64,000 bases of DNA from Dermacentor variabilis (GCF_050947875.1 NC_134576.1:52328255-52392254), one strand, 5' to 3'; counted from the stretch's first letter, positions 52,380 to 64,000 are shown. Numbers and translations: made by a program. The notes: a model not told the origin generated them from the letters alone.

Positions 52380-52900
52380 TCAGCGCCTGACAAGGCTGGC
52401 TCGACACTTCTCGCATTCACTCGCTAATGCCAAAGTGGAGAGAGAAGGAAGAGAGAGAGAGAAGTGCGCCGCACGCCGACAAAGAATCGCACGGAGCGAA
52501 GAGCCAACACTGAAAACCGAAAAAATGGATTGAAAACAGCGTTTCCCTTTCCCGGTTCTGCACATGCGGGCTCTCTCCACCGCCCTCCCCCCCCCCTCCC
52601 GTTTCGAGCCTCGGAAACAACAATCACGGCCCGGAGCAGCTTCCTCTTCCCCGCGGCTGCGTCCATCTCTTTCCCTCGCGCGCGAATCGCGGCGCGTGCA
52701 CCCTCTCCCTCGCACTGACACCTTGCGCTGCTGGCCGAGCTCCCGCACAAGAGCGCCGGGCCCAACAGGAGGCAGAGGCTGCGGCTAAGCACCGGAACCG
52801 TAGGTGACCCCGAGCACGCTCACGCGTCCCGTAAACCCCATCCGAAGGCGAACCCTCAAAGGCAAGTGTACGTTCGCACAGCGATCTCACCAGCTATAGA
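52380..52900 (+). promoter_or_regulatory. CpG-rich block, possible promoter and 5' untranslated exon
   Basis: A GC-rich, CpG-dense block with pyrimidine tracts, purine runs (GGAAGAGAGAGAGAGAAG) and several initiator-like TCACT/TCAGT sites. On the + strand, GAACCGTAG/GTGACC at about 52800 is an acceptable splice donor. Open frames exist on all strands because of base composition, so no protein is called. It may start the gene whose first coding exon is at 57001, but another gene on either strand is possible. Confidence 0.35.
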
Positions 52901-54535
52901 CGGTGAAATACTGGAAGCCTTCCCCGCAAAGAAACTCACCTTTAATTTTTGGGGTGATTTCCTTTTTTTTTCCTATTTCTGCGGAAATTATGAAACGTGA
53001 TCGCCGCGCATAATTCCTTCAGACCGCGGAAGCAATCGCAGTGACGGCGGTAAAAGGAGATGTAAGCTAATGACCCTATTGCCCCTATTGCCCCAGACCC
53101 AGAATTGATCCCCATGACTATTCATGAGAATGCCACAACATTACAGCGGTACGGTGTAGCATGACAGCATTCATGACTTTGCATATATTTATTGTGACTA
53201 GATTTGGGGGCGGCGTTTGTGGTGACTCTGGTGCTCCGTGAAATGTAAGCTGGCTACGACAGCGAGTAGAAGACGATGTCTGCGAAACTGAGGCGCGTAC
53301 GTGTATCTTCCCGATTTCTAACATCGCGAAAGAAGGTACTTCACATTTTGTGACTGTGTATTTTATGCCACCATTTTGCGAATTGGCGGAGTAACTTTGT
53401 AAAACGTTTTGCTTTTTCATCTCTCTATTGCGGTCAATGCAAAATGGTTGTGCAGCATAGTGGCGTAGTGCCAGCGTAACAGATGTAAGGTTCTTTCGGA
53501 TAATGCATCAACTTCTTATTCTACGTTCGTGCGCCCTTCAAGCTGATCTCTGTATAGCTAGCCAGACTAACGTAAGTGTGTGATGTCACGCAAGGAAATG
53601 CTGCAGCATCTAAGGAAAAAAAAAACGCAAAACCGAGATTTAGCTTACGACGGGTGACTCACGTCGTTCGAAGAAAAACTGAGAAAGAATTGCTTTAGCT
53701 GACTCAACATGAACGTTATCGATAGTTGGGCGGCAAATGAGTTTTAGTTTTTCTGCGCCTGTTTCTCTACGGTGCTTTATCCCCGAAAGTTTACTTATCC
53801 CGATTTGTCACGGCACCCTTATAGCTAAATTAATTAGGAAAGTTTAATTGCGTTTACTTATCGCAAACATTGACTGCAAAAAAATTTCTAGGGGTTAAAA
53901 CATTTTTCCTTTGATCACGTTTGGCCGCACATTGAAAGTCTGCGCAACTCGTCGTTTTTTCTTCGATGTGCTCTTTACTTTTCGTTTGCTATCTTTCAAG
54001 ATTTTGGATCATGTGTCGTAGTCTGACAATAATTTAACCTGTTGCTCTAACGTGAGCCTAAGTCGAGGGATAGTTAGTGCGTTTCTAGCAAATTATTCCG
54101 CATCGATGCGGTGCGGCGACCGCACTAAGCTTTCGGGTTCCAACTCATTTCTTTATTATAAGGCTAATGCTACACTACATCGTCGAAAATGCCCAATATT
54201 GTAAGAATTTTCTTTGTGTGTGTGTGTGTGAAAGTAAGAACGAAAAAAAAGTGCTACTTACTCATGCAGCCTGGCGTCACTCGGCGTTAAGCCGAAGGCT
54301 GCACCGAACTGCCGTTTATGCCATAACATCAGCCGTGCGAACTGCGCATGCTGGTCCTAATGCTCAGGCTGACTTGTTCGCAAACAGGAGGGGTAGGACT
54401 TTACGGATAAGTGAAGGTTAAGCGTCGGACTGAAGTGGAGAACATTCGAACGTCTTTCTATTCTTTATATTATTGAATGTGTACAGTCCGTATACCTTTT
54501 GCAGACTTCCAGCAGACAGCTCTGCCTTCTCACTG
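52901..54535. other. No gene recognised
   Basis: Possible intron or intergenic DNA. AT content rises after 53560; no repeats or domains recognised. Confidence 0.4.
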
Positions 54536-55517
54536 GCCGTATAACGTAAAACTATTCCAATATGTTTTTATTCCAATCTCCTGAGGTCAAATTTGCGTAA
54601 CCGCCGACGCAAGCATCGGGCGGTCATCCTCAGGGTTGTCGGAACAGACCAATCAAATGTTCCCCCTGTTCATAGGATGTCACTTTTGTTTGCTCGAAAA
54701 ACGAATTACATTGCCTGCACTAGGCGGCTTGCCTTATCTAAATGGCTCAAAAGAGGCGAGAAGCATGCTCAAGTGGAGAGGGATTCGATGGGGCCGAGCC
54801 ACTGCACTGAATATCGATAACCGGATGAAGAGGGTGGTGCCGGCGTCAGCGATTGGTCCGCTTTCCCTAACTTGGCTTGAGGTGGCTCGTCGACAATTGC
54901 GGCGGCATGCAACGGAAGCTTAAGAATGACGCTAAAACAGATCCTCAGCAAAGAAGAGTTAGCAGAACGAGGTCGTAAACGTGCCGAAAGTTCTCGAAAA
55001 CGTTGCACGGCCAGGCAAAATGTTTTATTGCACGCAAATAAACCAATGCTCTCAAGCAGGGGTCAGTAGCCAGTGCCGGAGCGATCGGCGGCAGCCATCT
55101 TTTATTCCTTACGGAACTGGGCAGCTTGCGGCTATTCCGAAGAAAATTCAGTTTTGTTCGGCATATTAATGCATCTTTAACTCGTACACGTCACTTTGAC
55201 GCCGTAAGTGTTTTCGGTTTTGTGACGTCGCGTGAGAGGCAGGTGAAGTGGGTGCAGCCCGAAAACTTTTGACTTATAGCCGAGGGCTAATGGCGAAAAG
55301 GCGTCGAATCAGAAATAACTATATTTGTTTTGTTCGGTCAAATTATGCATAATCAGTGTGTACATGTCATATCAGATGGGGAGCTATCGCAGTTTTCGTG
55401 ACGTCGCGTGACAGACAGGTGAAGGGGGTTTGTCAAAAACGTTTTTGACCAATTGCGGTGGACTGATTGCAGAATTGGAATAGAAAAGTTTGGAATAGTT
55501 TTACGTTATAGCGCCCA
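54536..55517. mobile_element. DNA element with terminal inverted repeats, non-autonomous
   Basis: The left end (about 54536-54580) contains ATAACGTAAAACTATTCCAA, then TTTTTATTCCAATCTC. The right end (about 55470-55517) carries the inverse, GAATTGGAATAGAAAAG and TTGGAATAGTTTTACGTTAT, followed by AGCGCCC. The TIRs are about 45 bp with moderate divergence. No transposase ORF is seen inside. The interior contains a direct duplication (about 55150-55316 and 55327-55470) with GTGACGTCGCGTGA in each unit. I could not find a convincing target duplication, so the superfamily is open. Confidence 0.65.
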
Positions 55518-57000
55518 TATACTTTTTTTTTGCTATGTCACAGTTAGAACCTACTGTGAATTAAAAAAAGAAAGGTTATGTTTCATTTGGTGTGATCCAC
55601 AGACATTTGAACTGTGCGCTTTTTATAGACTATCGAGATAATTATTTATAATTAAGGAGATAACACCAGCAAGAGATACCTTCGTTAAAAACGACATATA
55701 TATATATATACTTTTAAATATTGTACCGAGGCGCCTTTTCTGTGCGTTTGCTTCTCTGTCTTGTCTACTTAGCGCTGCAGGACAGTAATGCTAAACTGTC
55801 ACCTCGCTGTTGCACAAACGTTTCGAAACAATGTTTGCGTTTCACCGCGTTCTCATCTGTTGGTTTGCGTGGTCGTTTAACCACACGCACTAAACGAGGA
55901 CCGACTACAGTTGTGGCGCCACTGTCGGCTTCTAAGGAGCTCCAGTAATACTGTGGGTTCGCACCCGTTGCCAGCTTTTGGCCGTGTCAAAGCGCGCTCC
56001 AAGAAAGGCGCGCCACAGCATTTCGCTAGGTGTAGTATCGAAGCTGTGACCTTGTTCTTCGACAAGTGTACGTGCAAAGGAAAAGCGTTACGTTCCGTAC
56101 TCATGGTGGTACTAGCCTTGAAAAAAAAAAAAAGGCGTTATTCTCGGGAGTACGTAATTGGTAAATTACCCGTTCAATTGGAGTTATCGACGTTAGGAAA
56201 GTGACCAAAATCAGTTGCGATGAGGCTCCTCATGCCAGTCGTGAGATGCCGCCATAGGACTTAAAGAGAATGGAAGATAACTATAGTGACAACAGAGCGG
56301 TGCAGTGAAGTTGCACGCGTTGACTTATAAAAGAATATCAAGTAATATGAGCAATTACTTCAGTTCTTCCACTAGGAGGGCGCACACACTTTCATTAGGA
56401 TGCTTTCATACGCCGCAGGTCAAGCTGTTTGTATATCTTTAAAAGACTGCACCGATCACTCGTGGTCAGACACCGAAAGAACAATAGTGCACAATCTTGA
56501 ATGCTCTTCACAATGGCGTAATACAAACCGTAGCCGCCATACATGTGCTATTATTAGCCGAAACAGAAAAAAAAATGGTTTATTTTATACGTAACATTTG
56601 CAATATGCCATCCGCAGGTGAGTGGTTGACCTGTTTTCTTTTTTGCATTTTTCTTCTTTCCCTTCATTTTGACGATGAGTATAGAGTGTTATATGCCACT
56701 AGCTTTCTTCCTGCTGCAAGAAATGCAGTTGAATTTCTTAGCGGCTGAGGTCTGTATTTAATGTTTGGGTTAGCGGGTCCTTCGGTGGCCCATTTCTTTC
56801 CACAACCTCGCGACAACACCGTACAACCGAGGTCGATAAAAAAGGTCTCGCATTGCATTGAGAAATAAACGGTCGTCTGCGGCTTCGGTTAGACAAAAAA
56901 AGGGCGATAGTAAACCACTCTGTACCCGGTTAACTCGACGCGAGCCATAAGCGCGCCAGTTCGTCGAACAACTCTGCTCTCGCGACAGGTCGGAGCCATC
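55518..57000 (+). other. No gene recognised; upstream region of the TINAG-like exon
   Basis: AT-rich, with (TA)n at 55697-55711. Near the coding exon, CTCTCGCGACAG/GTCGG at about 56988 could be a splice acceptor joining a 5' UTR exon to the start codon. Alternatively GCCAGTTCGTC at about 56957 could be an initiator. No TATA box is convincing. Confidence 0.4.
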
Positions 57001-57292
57001 ATGTCTTCTAGAAGAACGACGCGGCCCGTCGTTCCGCACCGCCCCTGGGTCCTGCTCTGGTGCCTCGTGACCTGCGCAGCGGCCATCGACCCCGACCTGG
57101 TGGGCGACTACTGCGCCGCCCGCAGGGACCCCTGCTGTCTGGGCCGCATGGACGACTGCTCGGTTCCCATTCTGGGGACGCTCTGCTACTGCGACGTCTT
57201 CTGCGAGCGGCCAGGCAACGGAGACTGCTGCCCCGACTACCCGAGGGTGTGCAAGGGCATCATCGAGCCACCGCCACAACTGGTCCGCCTCG
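57001..57292 (+). CDS. TINAGL1: TINAG-like (tubulointerstitial nephritis antigen-like) protein, first coding exon
   Basis: TINAG-like proteins are secreted matrix glycoproteins with an N-terminal somatomedin-B-like Cys-rich domain and a C-terminal inactive cathepsin-B-like domain. The ATG lies in a good context (GCCATCATG). Residues about 13-28 ([15 protein letters not shown]) form a signal peptide. Residues about 36-86 hold the Cys-rich domain: [34 protein letters not shown] and [13 protein letters not shown], with the YC-CC-C-CYC-FC-CC-C spacing of TINAG proteins. The exon ends at CTCG/GTGAGT (phase 1, 97 complete codons); reading on gives only intron. The frame is clean and GC-rich, so it is very likely a real gene whose remaining exons lie beyond 64000 or in unrecognised short exons. 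Confidence 0.85.
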
Positions 57293-57331
57293 GTGAGTTA
57301 CGTGCACGCGCATGCGTGGGGAAATCTGTCG

Positions 57332-57332
<1 letters not shown>

Positions 57333-57386
<54 letters not shown>

Positions 57387-57387
57387 C

Positions 57388-57486
<99 letters not shown>

Positions 57487-57511
57487 CGGATGGATGGATG
57501 GATAGATAGAT
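57333..57511. repeat. (GATA)n microsatellite in the first intron
   Basis: About 178 bp of GATA units with single GACA and GGAT variants near the end, only 40 bp after the splice donor of the TINAG-like exon. Confidence 0.97.
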
Positions 57512-58396
57512 TTAAGGCACATATTTCATATTTGACAGTGAATGGGCATAGAGTGAACTAAGTAATAGTCTACCGTTATGTAACAAATTCAAAGCACTAA
57601 CTTTGCCACGACATAGCAAGAGTAGTTCATGAAAGAGAAATAAAAATACAGTTAAGAAGGCTCAAATAAAGATGTCAATATGTAAAGAAAAGTGCCTCCT
57701 AAGTTTGTTTCCAGCGCGCGAAGGGTAGGAGCTCGTACGTGTGGGTAAATATATACGAAAACATTTACATGCTTCAACAGACCACACGTGGAATCGTAGT
57801 GAATACAGGAACGCATCACAGAAATCGCACCGTGTAACACGTCACGCAAGAAGTTCAGATCATATGGGAGACTCCTGTCGCTGACTGGTGGCGTTCTGCT
57901 AGCTGAGCATGAGGTCGTGTGCTCGATTCCCTGCTGTTGCAGTAGTGTACTTGAAAAAAGAAAGCGGGGAATTAAAAGAACACTGACGCAACAGGCACTG
58001 AATGCTCGTCAACGAACGCTATGTGGTCAAAGTTATTCTGTAGTTTTCCACTAAACGATGTCTGTCATTGACCTTGCGTTTTTCATTTGCTTTCTGTGTG
58101 GCGGGGGATATCAAACCCAGTCAATCAACAAAACCAATCCAGGTCGTCTGCACGAGGTCGTTACACAACGCTAATATGTACCACACAACAGTGCGCTTAA
58201 GCAACTTGTTGTCGTGTCGTGGTAGTTCTTCAACCAGCGACTTTATTTCCAGTTATCAGGCCTTATTGAATGAGAAGAATTGCGGAGCTGCCGCACGTGA
58301 TGGGAACTAAACAGCTGTCACCATACAGGGTGGCCCTTTTGAAAGGAACCACGCGACTGCGTGGCCTGCGCAATGCAGAGGTAAAGCCCCTCTGCT
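57512..58396 (+). other. Intron sequence with a diverged tRNA-derived SINE near 57870-57990
   Basis: TGACTGGTGGCGTTCTGCTA, GCTGAGCATGAGGTCGTGTG and CTCGATTCCCTGCTG (57878-57940) have the A-box, variable part and B-box order of the tick SINEs. The remainder holds no recognised feature. Confidence 0.45.
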
Positions 58397-59282
58397 GGAT
58401 GGATGGATGTTATGAGAGTCCACTTTGGAACGAGGCGGTGGGTTGCGCCATCAAGCTCTTGCTACTATACTGCGTTATTTCCTACCTAGGTTAAAAAAGA
58501 AAAATAGAAAAAGAAAACACACGGTGAATTCCCATAACCAAATTTTCTGACCCCCTGTTGTGAACTTTGTTTTTGTACGTGTCCGTTTTTGTCGTTTCTC
58601 TACTTCCACCAATCTTCCAGTCGCCTCTTACTAATCTCTGCTGCGGACATGTTTACTTTCCCGCTGCTTTTGCTGAACCCAAGGGTTTCAAGAAGGCCAG
58701 TGGTGCCTAAATCGACCACTGGGCAGATATCTTCACATTCTAATAAAACATGCTCCGTCGTTTCCCTAACTTTACCGCAGCAAGCACATGCTTCTTCTTC
58801 CATCTTATATCTCGCTTTATAGTTGCGTGTTCTAAGGCGTCGTGTTATTGCTTCGAAAAGTAATGAGCTTCCCTTTGAGTTATCACAAATTGTTTCTTTC
58901 CTGATTTCGTTTTTTCCTCGTAAGTAGTTGCTCATGGCAGGTTTCTTTTCCATTGCCGCTACCCATGAGATTATTTCAGCCTCCGTGACTTTCCGCCTGA
59001 CGTTCTTTGTTGCTGTGTTGCCCGCCCCACAGGCCGCATACTTGCTGGTAAGCTTCCTAGCTCTTTTCTTTCACTGTGAATCAATGTTTTTCCAGTACAA
59101 ATACCTCAACACTCTCCTAGCCCATTTAGTTTCTTCGATATTCCTCAGTCGTTCTTCACAATCACTTTTACTGTGAGTGTCCCCCACTTCAAAACTAGTC
59201 CAGCCCATATCACCCTGCACAGCTTCATTTGTACTGTTCCTGTGAGCGCCCAATGCGAGGCGTCCCACTGACCTTTGGTTGC
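58397..59282 (-). mobile_element. (CATC)-tailed non-LTR retrotransposon, 3' part
   Basis: The minus-strand frames read ERLRNIEETKWARRVLRYLY (about 59150), then AMSNYLRGKNEIRKETICDN, LLFEAITRRLRTRNYKARYK, EEEACACCGKVRETTEHVLL and ECED (CxxC-H-C zinc knuckle) and VNMSAAEISKRRLEDWW. This is the region after the reverse transcriptase, ending in a knuckle. AATAAA-like sequence is weak; the 3' end is (CATC)3 at 58397-58409. The 5' truncation at 59282 coincides with the tail of the next copy. Confidence 0.8.
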
Positions 59283-59283
59283 C

Positions 59284-59552
59284 ATGGATGGATGGATGGA
59301 TGGATTAGCGTCCCCTTGGGAACGAGGTGGTGTGTTGCGCCACCGAGCTCTAGCTATTACACTGCTTAATGTCCTACCTAGGTTGAAAAAAAAAGAAAGA
59401 GAAAAAAGAAACCACGATGAATTCTTATAACAATATTTTCTGACCCCCTGTTGTGAACTTTGTTTTTGTAAGTCTCCGTTTTTTGTCGTTTCCCTACTTT
59501 TCTTCCACCAATCTGCTCTTCCACCAGATAGCATTTTCGTATTGGCCATCAA
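59284..59552 (-). mobile_element. (CATC)-tailed non-LTR retrotransposon, second copy 3' end
   Basis: Starts near 59552 (minus) with sequence matching 58500-58640, including TTTTCTTCCACCAATCT and ATTTTCTGACCCCCTGTTGT. It ends in (CATC)n (complement of 59284-59306). Only the last 270 bp of the element are present. Confidence 0.78.
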
Positions 59553-61884
59553 AGCTGCTTAGAGCGCCAGCAAATGGAAGCAAGGGGAAGCATGTTCGCT
59601 TTGGCGTTATCTAGTAGCGGCCAGAATAACCAGACCTAGCTGATAGGCAAACGCCAATAGACAATCGGCAAGCGCTGTAACCGAAGCCTTCTGTACTATA
59701 CCTTCTACGTGTCGCTCCGCGTCACAATACAGGCCCACAGTGATTCTCCACTATATCTATCCCTACTATAGCCACCAACGCCTGGTACAGTGCGCAGACT
59801 GAACAACCGTCGCTTGTTCAAACGCAAAGCAGTCGTACACAGGCCAAAATTAATTCAAACCGATCATTGCTGTCACGCCGTCCCAGCACAGTATTGTGGG
59901 GCCTAACTATCAGAAACTGCAGAGTGGCTTATCGGGCATGCCGTAGTCGAGATCCCCGGATTACTTTCTTGAGCGTTCTTAACCGTTTACCCAAAAGCAC
60001 GGTGCACACGATTGGTTTTACTATCCGGTCCCAGCGACACGCAGCCACCGCGCCCACGAGTCAAACCCGCGCCCTCAGCAGCACAAGGCCATCGGTCACT
60101 GGAGCAGCCCAGGTCGGACGTAGGCACCCTGCCGCTGCTATTACAGAGGAGTCACTTTCCCAAGCGGTCCGACGGCCGGATTAACCAGGCAGGGCTAACC
60201 GCAAGCTAGGAACGCTGCGCCACTAGCGGGACGGAACGTGCAATGTGGTCCGAGAGCTCCTCGACGATGCCCACAGGTTGCTATACCGGACGTCGAGAGC
60301 GGGGCAAGCAAGGGAACGTTTGCTTTGGCCGACACAGAAGAAGCGCTCGAGGAGAGCTCGCTGAAGGAACGGTGGAGGACCAAGAGATCGCGATAACACT
60401 TGGCACGCATCGCGCCGTGATAGCAGTGTTTGTCAGGAGCACGGCACGATAATGCGCCGCGGAAATGCCGCACGCTCGCCCGGTAGCCCCTTCTGAGGAT
60501 TCGCTCGTTCAGCGGTCGCCCGAAGAATTGTGGAGATGAGCGTACGGCGTCTCCTCTGCTGGAGTGACGTCACAATCTTTACTTTGTCTTCGACGGAAGG
60601 ATATATTTTTCCTATCTTACGCGACTATGAGTACCTGCAGGCACGGGACTTCCTGCGCTAATTACTACCAGCCCACGCACGATGGCCGCTTCGGAGGATG
60701 CGGACAACTGGTATCTGTTCACAAACGTTCTAGGCGTATACTTGGAGGCCGGTGTCGTGGGCGTCCCCGTGCTAGTGGTAGTTTTTCTCGTTTTCTCCGG
60801 GCTCTAAGCGGGGATTCTTTTTGTGCAAGTATATACAAACGATACTCGTGTCCCACCCATGTCCTAGGCCAATGCAAACAGTGCATATGCGCCTCTCCTT
60901 TACAGTGCTGTTAAAGGTAAACCAAATGCTTCCATCGCCGTCAAAGTCTGCGACGCCTTTTCTTTGAGCGCCGCAGTCACAATGCGCGGTTTATTTGCGG
61001 CCTTCCCAATCGGAATGACCACGACGCTCAAGCGATTTTGGTAAAGCGGCGTGTAAGGACACGTCTTCACGGCACGGCATTCCGTATAGAGAAATTACAC
61101 TTCACTACACTACGTTATGTGCCGAAATCGCGGCGGTGCATATAGTCAACTCCTATAGGTATATAACCCGTGGTCACGTCCCTTAAAATAAACCAGACAT
61201 CCGGCACTCACCAGATCAATATTTTGACCCCTCTCCTGTTGGCGACGTGAAAAAAAAAGAAAAGAAAGAAAAAGGCGATAATCAGACTGCCATGTCTAGG
61301 TGGAGCGGTTCTGAGGGCGCCGGCCTTGACTCCAGTCGACTGGTGACGTCTGAATGCAACAGCAGACCGACTTCCCCTTCCTACGTCGCACGAGCCCGCA
61401 ATCAAACAGCGCCGGGTCAGTGTGCCACCACACTTGAGGCTTATCGAGCTCTTCTCACCCAGAGCACAAAGAACCCGTACACACGTGATCAAAGACGCCG
61501 ACGAAGATGAACTATATACGAAACGCGTCGATGTTGGACGGACGCGGAGCACTCCACCCAAGCTTGCGCCATGTGCGCAGTCGAGGCGCAACACAGCACT
61601 CGATACACGCGCGGGTCAGGCAGTAGTAGCCTACGTGCGCGGCCGTGCGGTGGTCGAGAACCGATATTCAGTCTTTCGCGGAAGTGCTTCGTCGCCACGC
61701 TATCTCCTGCTTCTTGTCGGTCAACTAAGCTGAGAGAGCGTAACGATGGCTTATACAAGCTTTATTACGGGCACCGTGCGTTTTCCATTGCCTCGTGAGA
61801 CAGCTATTCAGATAGGTTTTTACTGGTCGCTCCAGATTAGAAATTGCATTTGTTTTTTTTTGTCCGTTCTCAAGGGCTGACAAA
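59553..61884 (+). other. No gene recognised (probable intron of the TINAG-like gene)
   Basis: GC-rich patches (60000-60480, 61280-61740) carry overlapping open frames on both strands without domains. None shows a convincing acceptor-frame-donor combination with TINAG-like content. Poly(A)-rich AAAAAAAAGAAAAGAAAG at about 61249 may be a retroposon tail. Confidence 0.4.
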
Positions 61885-61994
61885 TACATACGTACATACA
61901 TACATACATACATACATACATACATACATACATACATACATACATACATACATACATACATACATACATACATACATACATACATACATACATA
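61885..61994. repeat. (TACA)n microsatellite
   Basis: About 108 bp of CATA/TACA units with one CGTA variant at the left edge. Confidence 0.97.
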
Positions 61995-64000
61995 AAGAAC
62001 TAACTTTTTAAAATTTTTAAATTCCATATATTATTTAACCATTAGAAAAAAAGTTATCGAATGCTTGGTAATCGATATGACTCCAAAAACTTCTGCAATG
62101 CGGGTGTTGGCCACCAAGCGCACAAAACCATGCCTTCAAGCAATCTTTGTTGTTGTGAGGATGGCTTCCTGTCGGACCCCCTTTCACCAACGTCTCCTCT
62201 GTAATAGTTCATCGTTTAGGTCCAGATAGTCAGGTGCTTACATGTTAGGAATGACGCAGTGTAGAAATTTTTCAGGCAACCACTTTTGCATCATTTAGGT
62301 CACGTGTGTATTCGTAAAGTCTTACTGGAAGATGTGTGGTAGTCCCCGTCACGAAACACAATACATGTTTTGCCGCTACCTCCAGTACTTCAATATATGC
62401 AGCATGCACCTACTCTGAGGCCATCAGGGCTACATCAGGGTTATGTATGACGCGGTCCTCATAGCTGGCAATTCTCAAGACCACAGTAGACAATGATAGC
62501 ATGGCTTTCATAGCATTGGGAAAATATGTAGGAATAGAAAAAAAAATCTAACGCAAATGTTGGAATCTATATGAAGCTAAGATTAAGTATAGCTGTAAAT
62601 AAATGCTTTTCAACCCCTGGCGCTGCATACAATTTTGTTTACTGTCATCGCATGCAACGAGCGATCTCATGGAACGTTTATGTTTATCAACCACGTAGGT
62701 CGCAACTTTAGTGTCATGTAATTTTTTTATGTTTAAGCACTGCATCGTTCACAATAGCTGTGCTGAAATGCAAGCACCAAATCAAGTCGATGCACAGTGT
62801 GAGACACATTACGCAGCAATGTCACAAGGACGAAGGCGACGCATAACACTCGTTGACGAAGGAATGGCGATGACAAATGTATGCGTAGAAATGTATCGAG
62901 AAATGTCGGGCAACACCTACGGCTTAGTACATCTTGTGCCGCAGCGGGACATGCGCATTCTGGTGGGTTGGCCAAGAGCAGGCCCACCCCTAGCGGCACA
63001 TACCGAATGGCTAAGTTAAAAAAAAAGTAAAGCACATCAATCAATCTGTGAAATATCCTTCACCATTACTTAACACGCAATAGAGATATCCGTAAAGCCG
63101 GTATATATATATATTCAGTTTTTATGTAGTAATATTAGAGGAACAGGGTTGGCCAAGGATGGACACATGCGTAGGGCTAGATCAAAGTGCACAGTGTCTA
63201 AATCAAAGAAATCAAGGAATTCGTTAATCAAATTTCACCATTCTGTCAACAGATCGGCGTGCTTTAATTAGAACCGCCTGTGAGCCGACGTTACATATCC
63301 AGGTTTTAAGCAGCAACACACTTTTCTTTTTGGTTACGCGGATGAGAGTTCTGTGTATACGGTCAGAATACAAGGGGTACCTTTATATAACCTATGATTC
63401 ACAAATGGATTCGGTGAACGACCGACCCAGCAGACAGGCAGCCACACCAAATCCGGGAAAGCGGGCAGATAAAGCTTCGCTAAAAAAAAAAAAAATTGTC
63501 GTGCTATATTCCTGTCATCCACCACATAAATCAAACTTTCTTCGGCAGAAAAGAACCAAAGCATGCCGTGCTCCTCGGGAACGAGCGCCTAGGAGAAATG
63601 ATGTCCACGATTCTTCGTCGTCATCTCGGGTGAACAAGTTACCCTTTAGTTTAGCAGAGCTTGCAGCCGATGTGTTCGGAAATCACACGCCTCCTGGTGG
63701 TGCTGTCAACTCCAATTTCGTTCGCAACTGTCATTAACTGGTATACTGTGGTCGTCATCGATATTGCATTTGATCGGCAATATCCGCTACTTGCTTGCTT
63801 GGCACTACTTTATTTTCCCCTTTGGGTAAATGAAGTTACGAACCTTTTGTGAAGAGCAGCTCTTTTCCTTTCATCCTTGGAAACAAATACATTTTGTACA
63901 CCCTGGAAAGCTGCAGTTTCCGAATCTTTGTTGTCAACGCCAAGTGTGCCGAGAAAAAGAATACATTTACTTTTGCTACGTGAAATTGCAGACTGTAACC
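61995..64000 (+). other. No gene recognised
   Basis: AT-rich with short frames only (for example 62711-63019 and 63330-63737), none with a recognised domain. A (TA)n tract lies at 63102-63113. It presumably continues the intron of the TINAG-like gene. Confidence 0.4.

Noticed and set aside
52380..52890. Several long frames in the GC-rich block on both strands
   Set aside because: They overlap in all frames because of base composition, show no domain and are Arg/Ala/Gly-rich as expected by chance. A promoter or untranslated exon is more likely.
57298..57522. Tyr-Leu-Ser-Ile repeat protein on the minus strand
   Set aside because: Translation of the (GATA)n array in the intron of the TINAG-like gene.
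60195..60473. Ala/Ser-rich frame in a GC patch
   Set aside because: No domain, open on both strands, no exon boundaries that fit the TINAG-like gene.
61725..62027. Cys-Met-Tyr-Val repeat protein
   Set aside because: Translation of the (TACA)n array.

Overview
This window looks like repeat-rich nuclear DNA from a hard tick (Ixodida). Three lines of sequence evidence point there. Two near-identical tRNA-derived SINEs match my recollection of the tick 'Ruka' family. A dense, layered population of arthropod non-LTR, Ty3/gypsy and Penelope-like elements fills much of the window. Two fragments of an expanded M13 (neprilysin-like) peptidase family are typical of tick genomes. Nothing here is bacterial: there are splice sites, AATAAA polyadenylation signals, long microsatellites and almost no long clean ORFs. 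The species assignment is inference.

Only two pieces look like ordinary host protein-coding genes, both on the + strand and both partial. The last coding exon of an ACOT13-like hotdog-fold acyl-CoA thioesterase lies at 1680-1899, with its polyadenylation signal at 1919. The first coding exon of a TINAG-like (somatomedin-B/cathepsin-B-like) secreted protein lies at 57001-57292 and ends in a GTGAGT splice donor. A CpG-rich block at 52.4-52.9 kb could be the promoter and 5' untranslated exon of the second gene. Between them lie degraded host-like fragments: two M13 copies in tandem (15.4-19.0 kb, minus strand), a frameshifted THAP domain (35.8-36.3 kb) and a SANT/Myb-like N-terminus (20.0 kb).

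The rest is a palimpsest of mobile elements. (1) I-like non-LTR 3' ends with RNase H and zinc-knuckle C-termini lie at 2.05-3.35, 7.2-7.8, 16.5-16.9 and 27.4-27.85 kb. (2) An RTE-like 3' end at 3.5-4.56 kb is split by a 517-bp hAT-type MITE with 8-bp target duplications. (3) A nearly full-length CR1/L2-like LINE occupies 8.25-12.64 kb (minus), with an intact ORF1 and a broken ORF2. (4) A Gag-like ORF1 at 30.4-32.5 kb is interrupted twice, by a Ruka-like SINE (16-bp TSD) and by a head-to-head Penelope-like dimer (11-bp TSD). (5) LINE reverse transcriptase relics lie at 14.6, 32.7, 41.8-43.1 (SINE-interrupted) and 50.2-52.3 kb. (6) Ty3/gypsy integrase relics lie at 24.4 and 47.9-49.1 kb. (7) Three or four copies of a non-LTR family with (CATC)n tails lie at 47.6, 49.3, 58.4 and 59.3 kb. 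(8) A TIR element with an internal duplication lies at 54.5-55.5 kb.

The most unusual pattern is a set of at least seven short foldback elements: near-perfect inverted arms of 30-75 nt with tiny spacers. Two share clear sequence identity, and three share a right-flank suffix with the end of the Penelope-like dimer, suggesting a Penelope-derived hairpin family. A second pattern is that several non-LTR families end in a family-specific tetranucleotide array, so many microsatellites here are retroelement tails. The long gene-free stretches hold AT-rich sequence, microsatellites and diverged repeats in which I see no supportable genes.
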